64,000 nucleotides of DNA from Cladochytrium replicatum (GCA_025526935.1 JAHLKD010000033.1:310001-374000), one strand, 5' to 3'; positions 44,556 to 55,600 are shown, counted from the stretch's first letter. Numbers and translations: made by a program. The notes: generated by a model from the letters alone, not told the origin.

Positions 44556-44870
44556 ATAATGAATGTTTTCTGTTCTACTGCTTCTGTTTTTATTGTTATT
44601 GGTCAAAATCAGGCATTTTTTGCGGGTTTCAAACAAATCCATGATCGGAGTCGCAGCTATAACAAGGAGAGCACTCACAGAAAAGACACACCGCAACTTG
44701 TGTGCCAGTGCAGAACATGTCACACTTTGTGTCTCCCCACCACCGGAATCACTACTTTTCTAACGTTCTTTGCAAGCATTTATAGCTCTTGAGTAGTACT
44801 ATGTTTCCTCCGTTCCATTAATAAAATTCGAGAGAAACAACAAGCTAAAATCCAACGACAACAGAAAGCA

Positions 44871-45193
44871 TGACAGTGTCAAAGAAGGCCAGCCGCCCCA
44901 CACCGTCCGTGTGATCCGGCACAAGCAATACGAGAAGCAGTTCTTTATCTACGCGGAAGATGGTGAGCCCCAGTCGAGCAATGCTCAGATCTGCTGATCT
45001 GTATCAACCTCTCTACCTGCCACACAGGGATGGTAAGCAACCAAACCACAAAAGAGAGAAAACAGGAACGGATTCTTGAGTTTCCCAATGGGACACAGGT
45101 GAACGCGTGGAGGCAAGATCGTGGTGATCGTCATGGACATTTTGCGCTCCTGGGCCGGGGGGTACGCAGAACCAGTGGTAGGTGAAGCGCGGC
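44871..45193 (+). CDS. SBDS-N-domain-like (Rtc3-type) fragment
   Basis: A short coded-looking stretch reads VKEGQPPHTVRVIRHKQYEK then QFFIYAEDG. After introns it reads VNAWRQDR before similarity is lost. Small SBDS-N-domain proteins such as yeast Rtc3 have this beta-hairpin plus W(R/K) pattern. The expected helical second half is missing, the frame of the nearby ATG (44870-44872) does not match, and the stop comes soon after. It may be a truncated or dead copy. Assignment is tentative and from memory of the family. Confidence 0.3.
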
Positions 45194-45277
45194 TGGGTTC
45201 CGGAGAGGAAGATTAGGTGTGTTTAAACATTGCTTGTTGTATGTGCTTGTTAAAAACAGAGAATATCATGAATTCTC

Positions 45278-46416
45278 TCACTTGACAGTTTCTTTCCCCT
45301 TCTTCTTGTCCGATCCCTGCGCGGCCGTCGCCTGCGACACCCCAAAGTTCCAATACGACCACCTCGATGCCTTTGCAGCCCCAGCCGGTTTCTTACCCTC
45401 CTGCTGCTGCTGCGTCGGCGGTGGTGGCGATGGAGGTACTTCCTCTTGCTTCGGCTCGGGTTCCTCAACTGCTGGCACGACGGGCAGTGGGAGTGGCGGG
45501 GGTGGTTCGGTCTGCGGGAGCTGCAGAGCGTCGTCGTCTGGATCGGAGGCTGTAGGTGCTGCAACGCTCGATGAGGACAGGTTGGTCGGCGTGGTGGTTG
45601 TGTTGGTGCGCTGCGGGGTTGCGAAGGGGTTAGGTAGTGGGGGTTGGTGTTTTGTGTGGAAGTCGGCGCTTAGATTTGAAGGGTGGTTATGCGAGGGGGT
45701 GGTATGTGGGGTGTGGAGCACTTACAATTCTTGTGTGAGTGAGTCGAGCTTGGATTGGAGAAGGGGTCAGGCTGGAGACGTCAGATTACGGGATGTGTTG
45801 TGTTGTACCTTGGTCACAATGTTGTTGACGTGGGCTTTCTGCCGGGCGAGATGTTCCTGAGTCCGTGCGTATCGTTCCGTCGGTGGCAAGTCGTCATCTG
45901 TCTCCATGGCTCTATAACTAAGTTTCAACAATGGTCCAACGTGGTGCAACTGCGACTCACTGTTTGAACAACGAAAAGTCCATGGAGGTGTGTAGCTTGC
46001 TATTTTGCAAGGATCATAGCGGTGCTGAGTGAGTTGTGAAATCAAATTGTCGGTTGAAGCATGCCCACACCTCAGCTCCATCTGCTTTTGCCTGAGATTC
46101 TCAAGATCCTCAAAGAAATCATCCTTCTCACGCCCTTGCACAAATTTTTGTGAGCACACCGGCGCGGCACACCGGAATATTGCGAAACGGGGCATTTACC
46201 GAACACCGGGGTGGCCTGGAGCTGGTCCATAAGCGATAGGAGCTGTGCATGTTCGAAACCTGTGCTTGTCGTTCCTATAAACCCGAACAAATAAAATCAC
46301 ATCAGTGTTGAGGATCGAATAATAATGTGGTAGTACAAAACTGAACCTGGACGGATTTGTTTTTGTTGTTTCAGGGGAGGTGCAGTCGGGAATACTGGTG
46401 CCAGCTGTTTAGGCAT
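45278..46416 (-). CDS. Unrecognised coiled-coil protein with Pro/Gln/Thr-rich tail
   Basis: Six exons read on minus from ATG 46416 (MPKQLAPVFPTAPP). The joins restore one frame: IRPG-TTSTGFEHAQLLSLMDQL, ATPVFG-REKDDFFEDLENLR, KQMEL-SESQLHHVGPLLKL, VNNIVTK-LDSLTQEL, then FADFHTKHQPPLPNPF. Residues ~25-150 are helical with heptads (SYRAMETDDDLPPTERYART, EHLARQKAHVNNIVTK). The tail is low complexity (TNTTTTPTNLSSSS, PSPPPPTQQQQEGKKP) and ends in a small aromatic motif (ASRWSYWNFGVSQ) and a lysine-rich end. The overall form suggests a subunit of a coiled-coil complex, but I do not recognise the family. The frame is also open upstream to 46698, so the start could be earlier. Confidence 0.65.
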
Positions 46417-46996
46417 TCGTTGTTGGCGGGACGTTCGTGTGGACATTGAAGTTGATGATCTGAGCCACATCCGAGCCAACCGTAAGTGTTGAGGTGGTGA
46501 TGGGAACGATGGAGAACAGAATAAGACGGCGGGCGGGCATAGAACATTTGCGATGCGAGAGAGCATGGGGTGCCATGTGCTGCTGTCAGGACTGCATGCT
46601 GATTGGGTGTTAGCTTCTATCCAGTTCTGCACTTCCAACACTCGCAGGGTGAAACGCGGACTGGAGTTGTGCTGTTGGCACGCCAAGGAAAATAACATCT
46701 ATCGACGCTCTGGTAATGTAAATCTAATGAACTCTCAGATATCAAGCCTCTGATAATGTCAACTGGGAACAACCAAATCACAGCACTACCGACATTCTTT
46801 TGAACTTTGGGTCCAAACTTATTGTGAGGGGAATCACCACTCGGCCATCCCTGTGTCGAGGAAATCGCATCGTTTGGAGGCGGAAATATAAACGTTGGAC
46901 GTCGGAGATTTAGAAGGGGAGGTTCCCCCCTTTGATTCGTCAGCTTCGTCTTTAGTTCCAATCAAGGAGCCTCGACGTAGACTTTTCAAAAGACAT
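46417..46996. promoter_or_regulatory. Divergent promoter region
   Basis: This lies between the coiled-coil gene (minus) and the UPF0658 gene (plus). The minus frame of the coiled-coil exon stays open to 46698 and might be extra N-terminus or leader. Nothing else is supported. Confidence 0.35.
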
Positions 46997-48319
46997 ATGG
47001 TGAGATATCAAGGTTTGACATGCTCCACTACTATTGAGAGCTAATTATTTGTTTAATGAACACTTAGATTCCAGTCACAAGAGTAAGCTTGCCTGGCGTG
47101 CTTCCTAGGAAAACTAACACGCCGCTTTTTCTTCCCCATAGTTTGGACAGATCACGCTGTCCGCCGTGCTCGTCGAAGCCGTGGTCGTGATTGTCCTGGA
47201 GGCCATCGTGATGGCCGTCTTCCTCAAAAACTACGACGGCTTCGGTGGATCGCAGGGCGAAAACAAGGGCTTCCCAACCTACTGCGGCATTTTTATCGTT
47301 TCACAGGTGTTTCAGATCGCGCTGAGCTGGGATGCGGTTTGGCACCAGAACACGATCCAGATCATCGGGTTTGTGCTGTTCAACTTTTGCGTGTGCGCGT
47401 ACTCGGTGTTCCAGTATGCAAACATGAACGTGCTCTCGGAGAACCTGGCGAATAACCCGGACCGGAAGAGCTTGACGTCGACATTGATTGCGATCCCGGT
47501 AATCGTGGGGGCTTTTGGGCTCTTTTATTGCTATTTGGCGTTCAGGCTGTACCTTGAGTTTGGGTGGAAGGTGTACAAAAAGATTGGAGCGGATCCGAAC
47601 ATGAGGAGTAAGCGAAAAAGAAGAGCAGGAATATTTTTTTGGAACGAGCTGATTGTGGCTGGCAGATATGTACAGGATGTATCAGGTCTTTTTGATGCTT
47701 CTGAAGCTCGATGTATTTTTCTTCCTTGGGTTTGGAGTCCAGTTTATTTCGCTCGTTATCGATCCGACGGACCCAGAATACGCGCTCACAATTGCGGCGT
47801 TGCCTATCACAGTCGGTATACTTTTCCTGGCAGTGTACGGTGTAAGTTGTTGATGTATAGTAATGTGTCCTGTTAAATAATTCGTTCTTCTTTTTTTTTC
47901 AGGTGAGAAGGGAAGACAAGTGGATCATGTGTCTGTTTGTGTTTGGGCTTCTTCTTGCGATGGTGTACTTTATCTTCAAGATTACAAGGATGTTCCAGCC
48001 CGAGCAGGCGCTCAAGTACCGATACACGCGAAACCACCTTACTTTCTTTGGTGGGTTTTGACTGGAAACATAGTGTTGTTTTGTGGATCTGACCTTTTAG
48101 AATAGCAACGCTAAGTTTGGTTGTGGTTACGCTGACGATCATCAACGCTATTGTTTCGTTGCGGAACTTTGGAAAGGGACTTAAGCAACACAGTGAGTTT
48201 GTATGTTGTATAAGTGATCACACTTATTTTTTGATTTTTCTATAGTACTTGGGGGAGGCAATTCCGCATCTCCGTCCCAACCGCCATCACCTTCACGAAA
48301 GGACGAACAACCTCAGTAG
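46997..48319 (+). CDS. UPF0658 Golgi membrane protein
   Basis: The ATG (46997-46999) is immediately followed by intron 47000-47067; a 15-nt exon (47068-47082, IPVTR) and intron 47083-47141 follow, giving M-IPVTR-FGQITLSAVLVEA. About seven hydrophobic helices are visible (VLVEAVVVIVLEAIVMAVFL, IIGFVLFNFCVCAYSVFQYA, LIAIPVIVGAFGLFYCYLAF, FFFLGFGVQFISLVI, ALPITVGILFLAVYG, MCLFVFGLLLAMVYFIFKI, TLSLVVVTLTIINAIVSL). DMYRMYQVFLMLLKLDVFFF is the family's signature region as I recall it from the fission-yeast UPF0658 proteins. The C-terminus is short and polar (SPSQPPSPSRKDEQPQ). The family is fungal, Golgi-located and of unknown activity. Confidence 0.8.
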
Positions 48320-48497
48320 CCGCCCCGCCAGCTACCCATAGATTCCGTTATTTAAGTCAATACAAACAACATAAATCAATCCACGTGACTATCACACTAT
48401 CAGGGTGTCCCCTGGCCGGCTGGCTGGGCGTGGCGTGTGTTTTCTGAGTGTTGAAATTGTTTGCGTTCGTTCGTTCGTTTAGACAGCAGAAATACAA

Positions 48498-49371
48498 ATG
48501 GCCTTTGAAAAGGTAATGGAACTCTTCTCATGTGCGACACTTAGACTTAGGACGAGGGAACGTTTGACTGGGTGTGTGTGGCATTGTTGGAATGGGCTGC
48601 TGTGCTAGAAGGGCGATAGTCAAACTGTAGGGCTAGGGGTTGGGGTTTCGTTCCGCGAAACGTTTTTATCTTCGATGCATTGGCTTTGGGCTCATTATCG
48701 ACAATTTCGGCTGGATTATAGGAAGTCGTTATTGATGGCAAGGGCCACCTTTTGGGTCGCCTCGCTTCGATCGTTGCCAAGCAGATCCTCAACGGCCAGA
48801 AGGTGACCGTTGTGCGATGCGAGGACATCAACATCGCCGGCCCTTACTTCCGCAACAAGCGTAGGCCAATTAAATTTAGATCTCTCTATTTTATCATTCT
48901 GACTTTTTCTCTTGGATTGCAGTCCGCTTCATGGCATACATGCGCAAGAGCGCCGTCAACCCCACCCACGGCCCCTTCCACTTCCGCGCACCATCCCGCC
49001 AGTTCTTCCGCGTCATCCGTGGCATGGTCCCCCACAAGACCCCCCGCGGTGCCGCTGCTCTTGAGCGCCTGAAGCTCTTCGAGGGTATCCCCTCCCCCTA
49101 CGATGTGAAGAAGCGTATGGTCGTTCCCTCTGCGCTCCGCGTTCTCCGATTGGGTCCTTCGCGCAAGTACACCGTGTTGAAGCGCTTGTCGAGCGAATTC
49201 GGATGGAAATACGAGGGTGTTGTTGAGCGTTTGGAAGAGAAGAGGAAGGTCAAGAGCCACGCTTTCTACGAGAAGAAGAAGGCGCTCCTCAGGCTCAAGA
49301 AGAAAGCAGCGTCCAACGTGTCGAAGGAACTCGCACCGGTTCAACAAAAGCTTGCTTCGCTCGGTTACTAG
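48498..49371 (+). CDS. RPL16: 60S ribosomal protein uL13 (yeast Rpl16, human RPL13A)
   Basis: Three exons (48498-48512, 48722-48860, 48923-49371) give 200 residues: [104 protein letters not shown]. The length equals the family's usual ~200. It is a structural protein of the large subunit. The first intron is 209 nt, about four times longer than most introns here, as is common in fungal ribosomal-protein genes. I found no clear C/D or H/ACA snoRNA boxes in it. The antisense frame 48886-49374 is a shadow. Confidence 0.96.
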
Positions 49372-49544
49372 CAAGTTTTTGCTGACGTGATGATGTTACC
49401 ACTTTCATATACATTGGCAAATACGTGACACATTCAAACAAACAATGCTATTGCGACATGCGTAATTACCATCACAACGCTGTGTTGCCGTTTCTAAAAT
49501 AGCTCACGGTCGAGCGGAGCCAAAAGAACTATAGTGAGTGGTAT

Positions 49545-49895
49545 TAAGTTCATCTATTTTATCCCCTATGGGCGACATATTGTCAAAAGGGACACGCTTC
49601 GTCCGAACCGAGGCCTTTCTCACACCCGATGATCTCATGATCTCAACAAACTCAAGCCAGTAAGACCTCGCGTTTGTTCTTGAAAAGCATTCTCGCCCAA
49701 GGTATACAAGGCTGTCGACAAATGGTTCAAGATTGCTGGCGAAGGTGTGCCAGAGGATGAGACTTTTCCACCCCCAAAATTGTCCTGATTCTGCGACTGT
49801 TTGAGCATATTGCAGTCCCTGCCCGACGTTCGCTGAGGGTTGTAAACGGTCGTAAGCTCTTTGAAAAGTCAATCTCTCGGCTTGTTAGGCCAGGT
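49545..49895 (+). pseudogene. Remnants of a paralogue of the secreted repeat protein
   Basis: Two plus-strand pieces match the gene at 50803-52746. Bases ~49560-49735 match its last exon: GDILS, FVRTEAFLTPDD (against FFRTKVFLTPDD) and, one frame on, KAFSPKVYKAVDKWFKIAGE with an in-frame stop before it (against KNVSPKITKSIKLWLEIASE). Bases ~49812-49895 match its first exon and donor site: GRKLFEKSISRLV (against GRELFEKAAARFV) then GTGAGCT. The middle repeat exon is absent and the order is last exon before first exon, as if two tandem copies decayed and fused. A minus frame over the same bases has no support. Confidence 0.6.
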
Positions 49896-50802
49896 GAGCT
49901 AGTCGCTTAGTCGGAAAAGTCACGGCAGATCTTGGCCCACAAACTATAAAAGCTCAGATCAAAACTTCTCCAAAGACGGGCACAACTTCAAATCGCAACA
50001 TCTATTTATCCAACTATCCAAAATTTGATTGTCGTTTGAAACGACAATCAAACTTCAAATATAATCCCCAGCTTTGTCGAAGTGATTGTGGCGCTTCAGT
50101 TATAGTTTCTGGAGCGTTTGGAATGTAGTAAACGGTGCCTGTTGCAACCCCCCTCATTGAGTTAGACTTCATAGTTCACCTGCTCCGGATCAAAATTTGA
50201 ACTCAGTTGATTTAAGTTGGAGCTTAAATGTTTCTTTCATCCAAATTGTCCGTGGACAAGCTGATGAAGTTGGGACTAGTATTTTTCACCAACTCATTTG
50301 AGGGCATGAGAGATGTTTGGTGCAAAATGCAAATTAATAGACTCGTGAACAAATCATAGCCGATTTCTCTGTTTGGCGACACCTTTTTAGTAATGCCAAA
50401 CTTAATATCTTAACGATAATCGGAGCTGACAAAATTAAGATTGGCCACTAGTGTTTGTCGGACAATCGATTGGCGAGAATGGTTGATCACTGCTTTGGAC
50501 TATTTAGGCAATCTGCAGCGTTTTAAAGCAGTCAATCACGGCCGCCATACCTGTTCGCATCTCTCTCTCTGCTTCAAAGTATCAGACCACACAGCACAGG
50601 AGGTTCTGGCGTTTGCAAGCCTATTGCCGACGATACTCCCGATAAGAGTCGATTCTGGTAGGCAACCCAACCTGGTAGATAATTAGGATATTTAGTTTGA
50701 TCTTTCTGATCCGCGAAAGACAAGTAGATCGCAAAACGTTGGGAGTCATCTTCAGATCCCTTCTCGTAACAAGTTCCAACCCAACCCCCCACCCCTATCA
50801 AG
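49896..50802. other. Intergenic stretch, nothing supported
   Basis: AT-rich sequence lies upstream of the secreted-protein gene. Bases 50030-50052 contain a short inverted repeat (aatttgattgtcgtttgaaacgacaatcaaactt region) that could form a perfect hairpin of about 11 base pairs. No gene is seen. Confidence 0.35.
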
Positions 50803-52746
50803 ATGCGGTGCAATCAAGTCAAAAAAATTCTACTCCTTCTCTTGATCGTTTGCATCGGAGTCCAAGCAGCGCCTGCGGGAGCCTCATTGAAGCGACGGAT
50901 TGAACAAGGTCGAGAGCTGTTTGAGAAGGCTGCCGCTCGATTCGTTAAGCGAGGTGAGCTGATCTGAGTTTTTCAACTTTTCTCTCTCCTTTCTCCTACC
51001 CGTTTCACTGTGCTGGACAACTGTAACTAAACAAGCACTTTCATGGTGCAGAACTTTCCGTTTCTTCGACGACCGAATCTTTCACTGAAACGACCGCTTT
51101 GGAAACAACTGTCGAGTCAAGTACAACCGAAATGGTATCCACTGAGTCAACGGAGGAAGCCACGACGACCACCGAGCTGGCATCTGAAACTACTGTGGAA
51201 GAGGTTACAACGGAGACTGAGGCTGGTACCACCAGCACTGAGGACATCATAACTACGGAGGAAACTTCGACGTACAGCGAAGAGTCTACAGTCAATGCTA
51301 CGGAAGAAACAACCACGGTAGAAGAAACAACCACGGTAGAAGAAACAACCATGGTAGAAGAAACAACCACGGTAGAAGAAACAACCACAGTAGAAGAAAC
51401 AACGACGGTAGAAGAAACAACCACACCAGAAGAAACAACCACGGTAGAAGAAACGTACTCGTCGGCTTCAGAGTCCATGGAACCAACTTCCACTGATGAA
51501 GCTGTAACCACCGAAGAAACCTCACTTGTTTCGGAAGCGCCATCCACATCTTTTGAAGAATCGACCACATCTTTTGAAGAGCCGACCACATCTGTTGAAG
51601 AGCCAACTACATCTGTCGTCGAAGAAACTTCTTCAAGCGTCCCTGGCGAGACCTCCATGGAAGAGCCCACCTCAACAACTTCCGAGGAATACCCCGACCC
51701 AATTTCTTCCTACACTGAAACTCAAACAAAGCTAACCAGCTACGAGCCGACGTATACGTATACGATTCCGATGACTGAGGAGTTTTCCTCCTCCGAATCT
51801 ACGGCGTACTCAACTTTCATCCCGACCAGGTCACCTAGACCGTCACCAAAGTCGCCATCGCCACGACCGTCTCCGAGGCCGTCGCCATCCCCCAAATCGC
51901 CAGCACCAGAACCAAGCCCTCGTCCGCCAGGTCCACTGGATGCCTGCGACAACACACTCAACTACTTCTATCTGGCTGGGAGCTGCTCGGCGGTTGCTAC
52001 ATACTACGAATGGATGGAAGAAGAGCAAAGCCGTAAGTCATGTTGGACACTGCGAAAGATGTTGCGGCTATTTACACTTTGTGTCTTAGTGGCGCTGGTC
52101 CCTGCTGGAATCACCACAAACAAGATTCGAGGATTCTGCGAGAAGTTGCCCAGTTGCCTCGGTGGAAAGATTCCCAAGACCGTCAAGAAGATCTACAATG
52201 TTTGCAAACCGTGCAGGGCGGACTACCACCAGATCATCTTCCTTGCCGGATCTGCTAGGACTTGGTTCTTGCTTTGCCAGGTAAATCAATTACAGTCCAT
52301 TCAATAACCGTATTCTAATTCTATGCCTTTGAAAAAAACAGCGCGACCAAAACAACTTCTGTGAGTAGGAGATACAGATGTTATGAAATGAATACTGATT
52401 TCTTGAAATAGATGTTGGAGACATCCTCTCGTGGGCCACAAGCTTCTTCCGCACCAAGGTCTTCCTCACCCCTGACGATATCGCTCAGCTTCAGCCGGCC
52501 AAGCCCCGCATTTGCTCTGGAAAGAATGTTTCACCAAAGATTACCAAGTCTATCAAGCTGTGGCTCGAGATCGCTTCTGAAGCTCTCAATAACACGCCTC
52601 TTATCAACAGTGCCGAGGAGGTGATTACAGTGTACAACCGTCTTACGCGAGGTCTCAACACATTGTGCGGATCTGGACACGTTCCTGTTCCTCAAGATTC
52701 GCCCCGACTTGGGCCATTCCCGCAGCCGCCCGTGAGCTTCCCTTGA
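50803..52746 (+). CDS. Secreted Ser/Thr/Glu-repeat protein with Cys-containing end
   Basis: Five exons: 50803-50953, 51052-52032, 52090-52280, 52342-52360 and 52412-52746, about 558 residues. The N-terminus is a good signal peptide (KKILLLLLIVCIGVQA, cleavage near AAPA), followed by KRRIEQGRELFEKAAARFVKR, which ends in KR and could be a Kex2-type site. Exon 2 is Thr/Ser/Glu-rich with tandem VEETTT units, then Pro/Ser/Arg/Lys repeats (SPRPSPKSPSPRPSPRPSPS). Next is a Cys-bearing region (LDACDNTLNYFYLAGSCSAV, GFCEKLPSCLGGKIPKTVKK, CKPCRADYHQ) and a C-terminal domain (VFLTPDDIAQLQPAKPRICS). The long O-glycosylatable stalk with a compact end suggests a wall or surface protein. I do not recognise the family. 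Paralogue remnants lie upstream at 49545-49895. Exon 4 is only 19 nt. Confidence 0.8.
51297..51452. repeat. 18-base tandem repeat encoding VEETTT
   Basis: About eight to nine near-identical copies of gtagaagaaacaaccacg encode the stalk of the secreted protein. The period is a multiple of three, so the frame is kept when the number changes. The antisense frame is open too, which is an artefact of the repeat. Confidence 0.9.
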
Positions 52747-53097
52747 ACACGTAAAGTCAAGAGCTCATCCTACAAGAGCGCTTTTCCTTCCTTTGAGATC
52801 GGGGTGTTGTTCACATTTCTGTGGTGGTATTTATTTTGACTGGACTTGGTAATGGGGAGAAGAACGTAAAAAGAAGTGCTCTTTCACATGTTTTCATGTA
52901 GCTTTCCCATTATTGTATTTTTCCAATATTCCAGCTTTTCTTCTTTTTGTTTCACTTCCGCGCTATCATATTTTGGGAACGACTGTCAACCCCGATCTGT
53001 ACCGCTGCAACTAACCCTGTGTCTATTCCCATAGAAAAAATAAAAAACAAAGTCCTAGAAAACAACAATCATTAATTATCCAATTTGGCAGTCCATC
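52747..53097. other. Intergenic stretch, nothing supported
   Basis: This is the 3' flank of the secreted-protein gene and the promoter of the next plus-strand gene. T-rich, with no gene or repeat. Confidence 0.4.
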
Positions 53098-53768
53098 TTG
53101 TCGTCGAATGTCCCCCCTGACCGCACTGAGGAGCATGCTCTCGCGTACCCGGTGACCCTCGTGAGCGTCGAGCTGAAGGACGGAAAGGAGCTCGTTGGCC
53201 ATGTCGTTATCAGAACGCTGGCATCCACGGGTTTGAACCGCTTTGTTTCGGTTAGGCTGTTTCCGTCGTCGTACTCCCGGCTAGCATTATCGGTACAGCG
53301 ACGTTCCTTGCGCTTCCCCTTTTGGTCGCTTTTGGTCTTATTTGCACTCCCTTCACTTTGGAGTCGACTTCGCCGTGGTACACTTGGGTCCCTCGCGCGC
53401 TGCCCACCGTTCCGCTTTCGTACGCCGTATCTGGGCTCATCTGGCACTTGATCATCTACCTCATTGGTGTGAAGCTCGAGCTCACCGTCGCTTACGATGT
53501 GCTGATTTTCGCGCTCGCTGGATTGCCAGCTATTGCACTTGTGATCGCCGCTGTGATCGCCACACTGTCGCACTATGCTATTCGACCGGTTCCGTTGTCG
53601 GTTGCAATTGGGTTCATCATAGTTGGATTGCTCGCGGCTGCTGTTACGATCGGTTGGTTGTACACCGACCTGTACGCGAAGCTCGGAAGGATCCCGGAGC
53701 CATACATTCCTCCGGAGGATGGAGGAGACGACGTGCCCTCTGTGATCGCAAGGCTCTTGAGAATGTGA
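53098..53768 (+). CDS. Small multi-helix membrane protein, unrecognised
   Basis: The first exon begins MSSNVPPDRTEEHALAYPV. A frame change is needed before the hydrophobic part, most simply an intron ending at the ttcggttag near 53253; the donor is uncertain (gttggcc at about 53192 or gtcgtt at about 53201). Then come SVVVLPASIIGTATFLALPL with LVAFGLI, AVSGLIWHLIIYLIGVKLEL, DVLIFALAGLPAIALVIAAV and PLSVAIGFIIVGLLAAAVTI, that is, four to five membrane helices, and a polar tail (YIPPEDGGDDVPSVIARLLR). The long frame on the opposite strand (53076-53894) was judged a shadow because the plus strand has the helices. No family recognised. Confidence 0.6.
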
Positions 53769-54351
53769 AGATGTGCAGAGTTTTGTTTTTGGCTTACGAG
53801 TTCTCAATCTACTATCGGCGGTGATTGGAACTTTGACTCTTGATGGTTCGCCTTCCACGATTGCTCCCAGTGAAATAGCTTGTTCCTGTGCCATAGCGTT
53901 GTCTCTTTTTACGGAAATAGGGGAGTCCTTTTTGTTTATTTACTACCAAAAAGTGAGCCATTGACAACTCTGGCCATGATTAATATATGAAGTGTAGTTT
54001 GAGTTGATAACTTTTCAATTGTGAGAACGAGCCCAAAATCTGACGTTTGTTCACACAGAGTGTGTGGCGAGTGGCTATTACGCGACTCGTTTACAACCAA
54101 TTAAATGATTAATGGTGGCCTTGAAAAAGAAGAAATACTACGGAAACAAACTTTATTTTCACTATCCTATGTATTTTTCCATAGAATTGTTTCTTCTGGG
54201 ACGCGAGCGATGAGTACATGTTGTCAGATTCCATCCCTCCTACAGCAACTATGCAATCAGGTTAGCGAGCCGTTTGCGGATCTTTGAACATAAGGCTAAT
54301 TATGGGAAAGCTTTCTCTCGAGTTGTCTTGTGAATGGCTAGTCAATTTTTT
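53769..54351. other. Intergenic stretch, nothing supported
   Basis: AT-rich sequence between the membrane-protein gene and the degraded duplicate. No gene, repeat or RNA seen. Confidence 0.4.
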
Positions 54352-54795
54352 GGGTTCCAGCCGCTATTATTGGATGATCGGGATATATTTTGCAAAAAGG
54401 ATCAGCGGGGTACATTCGAAAGCCACCGAGCCCTAACACTGTCCCTTATAAGTATGGGGACATGGAAAGAGCGGATCTCAAAGGACATCATCATGGAACA
54501 CTCGACAAACCAACCTGGCTGTGATACCCTTCTCCGCCGGATCATGTCTCATCACAGAAGAGCTTGTCGCTGGCTAAACACTCGAGACGCTCCAGAACTT
54601 TCCTGACAGTCAACTCGTTATGAGTGGACACTCGTGACAAAGTCGATGCGTCAGAGGAGTGAGCCTGGCGAATCTGTCGTCAACAAGTTGCAGCAATACT
54701 CGAAATCAAGGAGCCACTTTTAGCCCCCCGGATAGCGAATTGGCGTGCGGATAAAACAGTCGAACACCTGCGTAAAGTCGTCGTCGTCTGTCGAC
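54352..54795 (+). pseudogene. Decayed tandem copy of the 55601-56620 gene (promoter and 5' half)
   Basis: This stretch aligns with 55467-55927, about 1.12-1.13 kb downstream, in the same orientation. It starts at ggttcca...tttggatgatcggga and runs through gccaccgagccc, aacc-ggctgtgatacc, cgctccagaac and actcgaaatcaaggagccac. In the downstream gene this becomes protein from MERRHTNPAVIP to the Ser run; here stops and length changes break it. The part encoding the Cys-rich and coiled-coil regions is missing. Confidence 0.75.
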
Positions 54796-55466
54796 GGAAA
54801 ACATCCAATGGGGCGAATAAAGCGGAACCGAATTGGCACACGGACCTACGAGGCGAACAAGGAAGGAAGCTGGAACGAAAGGAAAGTTAGGGGATCTGCA
54901 AGGATCTGAAAAACCATACGATTCTAAGTATCCTACGACGGTTGCAATCACAAAATGTCAAGATGTTCACCTTCAAATTAGCAGAGCTTTGGGGTGGACG
55001 AGGGTTCTGAAAAACACCTCTCTTTTAGAAAAGCAGCAAGATTTCAATTCTGCATCACTTCGTTTGGCCGTTCTTTCGAAAAATACGGATTAAAACTTTA
55101 GGAAACATGAATGCCACCCAGCTGTACCACCAGCTGCAGCTGGGGCAAATACATCTGTGCGTAGAGTTTTGTTTGCCTTCTGTAAGTTTAAGAGAGTACC
55201 AAGTCGTCGATTGTTGCAATAGCAATCGAATCAAGCTGCTTCTTTTGTTGGTCGGCAGTAACAACCGATTTTTTACCCCACTTTCCGGGGTGCGGGAAGT
55301 GCGGAGGTTAGACATTCGACCATCACTGATAGATGTCCAGGGAGTCCAGCAGTAGCACAGAACCAATATCTGAAGGGACATTCCGTTCATGTGTGTGGGA
55401 GTTTGGAGGAGAAATTTGTTGCTAGGGCAGCAAGGCACATTGTGACTGATCACATGCCAATCCTTT
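54796..55466. other. Spacer between the two duplicate units, nothing supported
   Basis: A minus frame of 132 codons (55055-55453) lacks motifs, splice context and codon bias. No other gene is supported. Confidence 0.35.
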
Positions 55467-55600
55467 CGGTTCCAAACTCTTTATTTGGATGATCGGGATT
55501 AATTTTAGACAAAGGATCGTTGTGGTAAACATCCGAAAGCCACCGAGCCCCTCATAAGTACGCGGACATGTCGACGATCGGTCACTCATAGGAAACCAAC

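Noticed and set aside
48886-49374. 162-codon frame antisense to uL13
   Set aside because: It is a shadow of a highly expressed, codon-biased ribosomal-protein gene.
51041-51670. 209-codon antisense frame rich in Val/Ser
   Set aside because: It is the mirror of the in-frame 18-base repeat of the secreted protein.
53076-53894. 272-codon minus-strand frame
   Set aside because: It lies opposite clear membrane helices on plus; its own product is charged, low complexity and without motifs.
55055-55453. 132-codon minus frame between the duplicate units
   Set aside because: No motif, no codon bias, no introns; not accepted as a gene.
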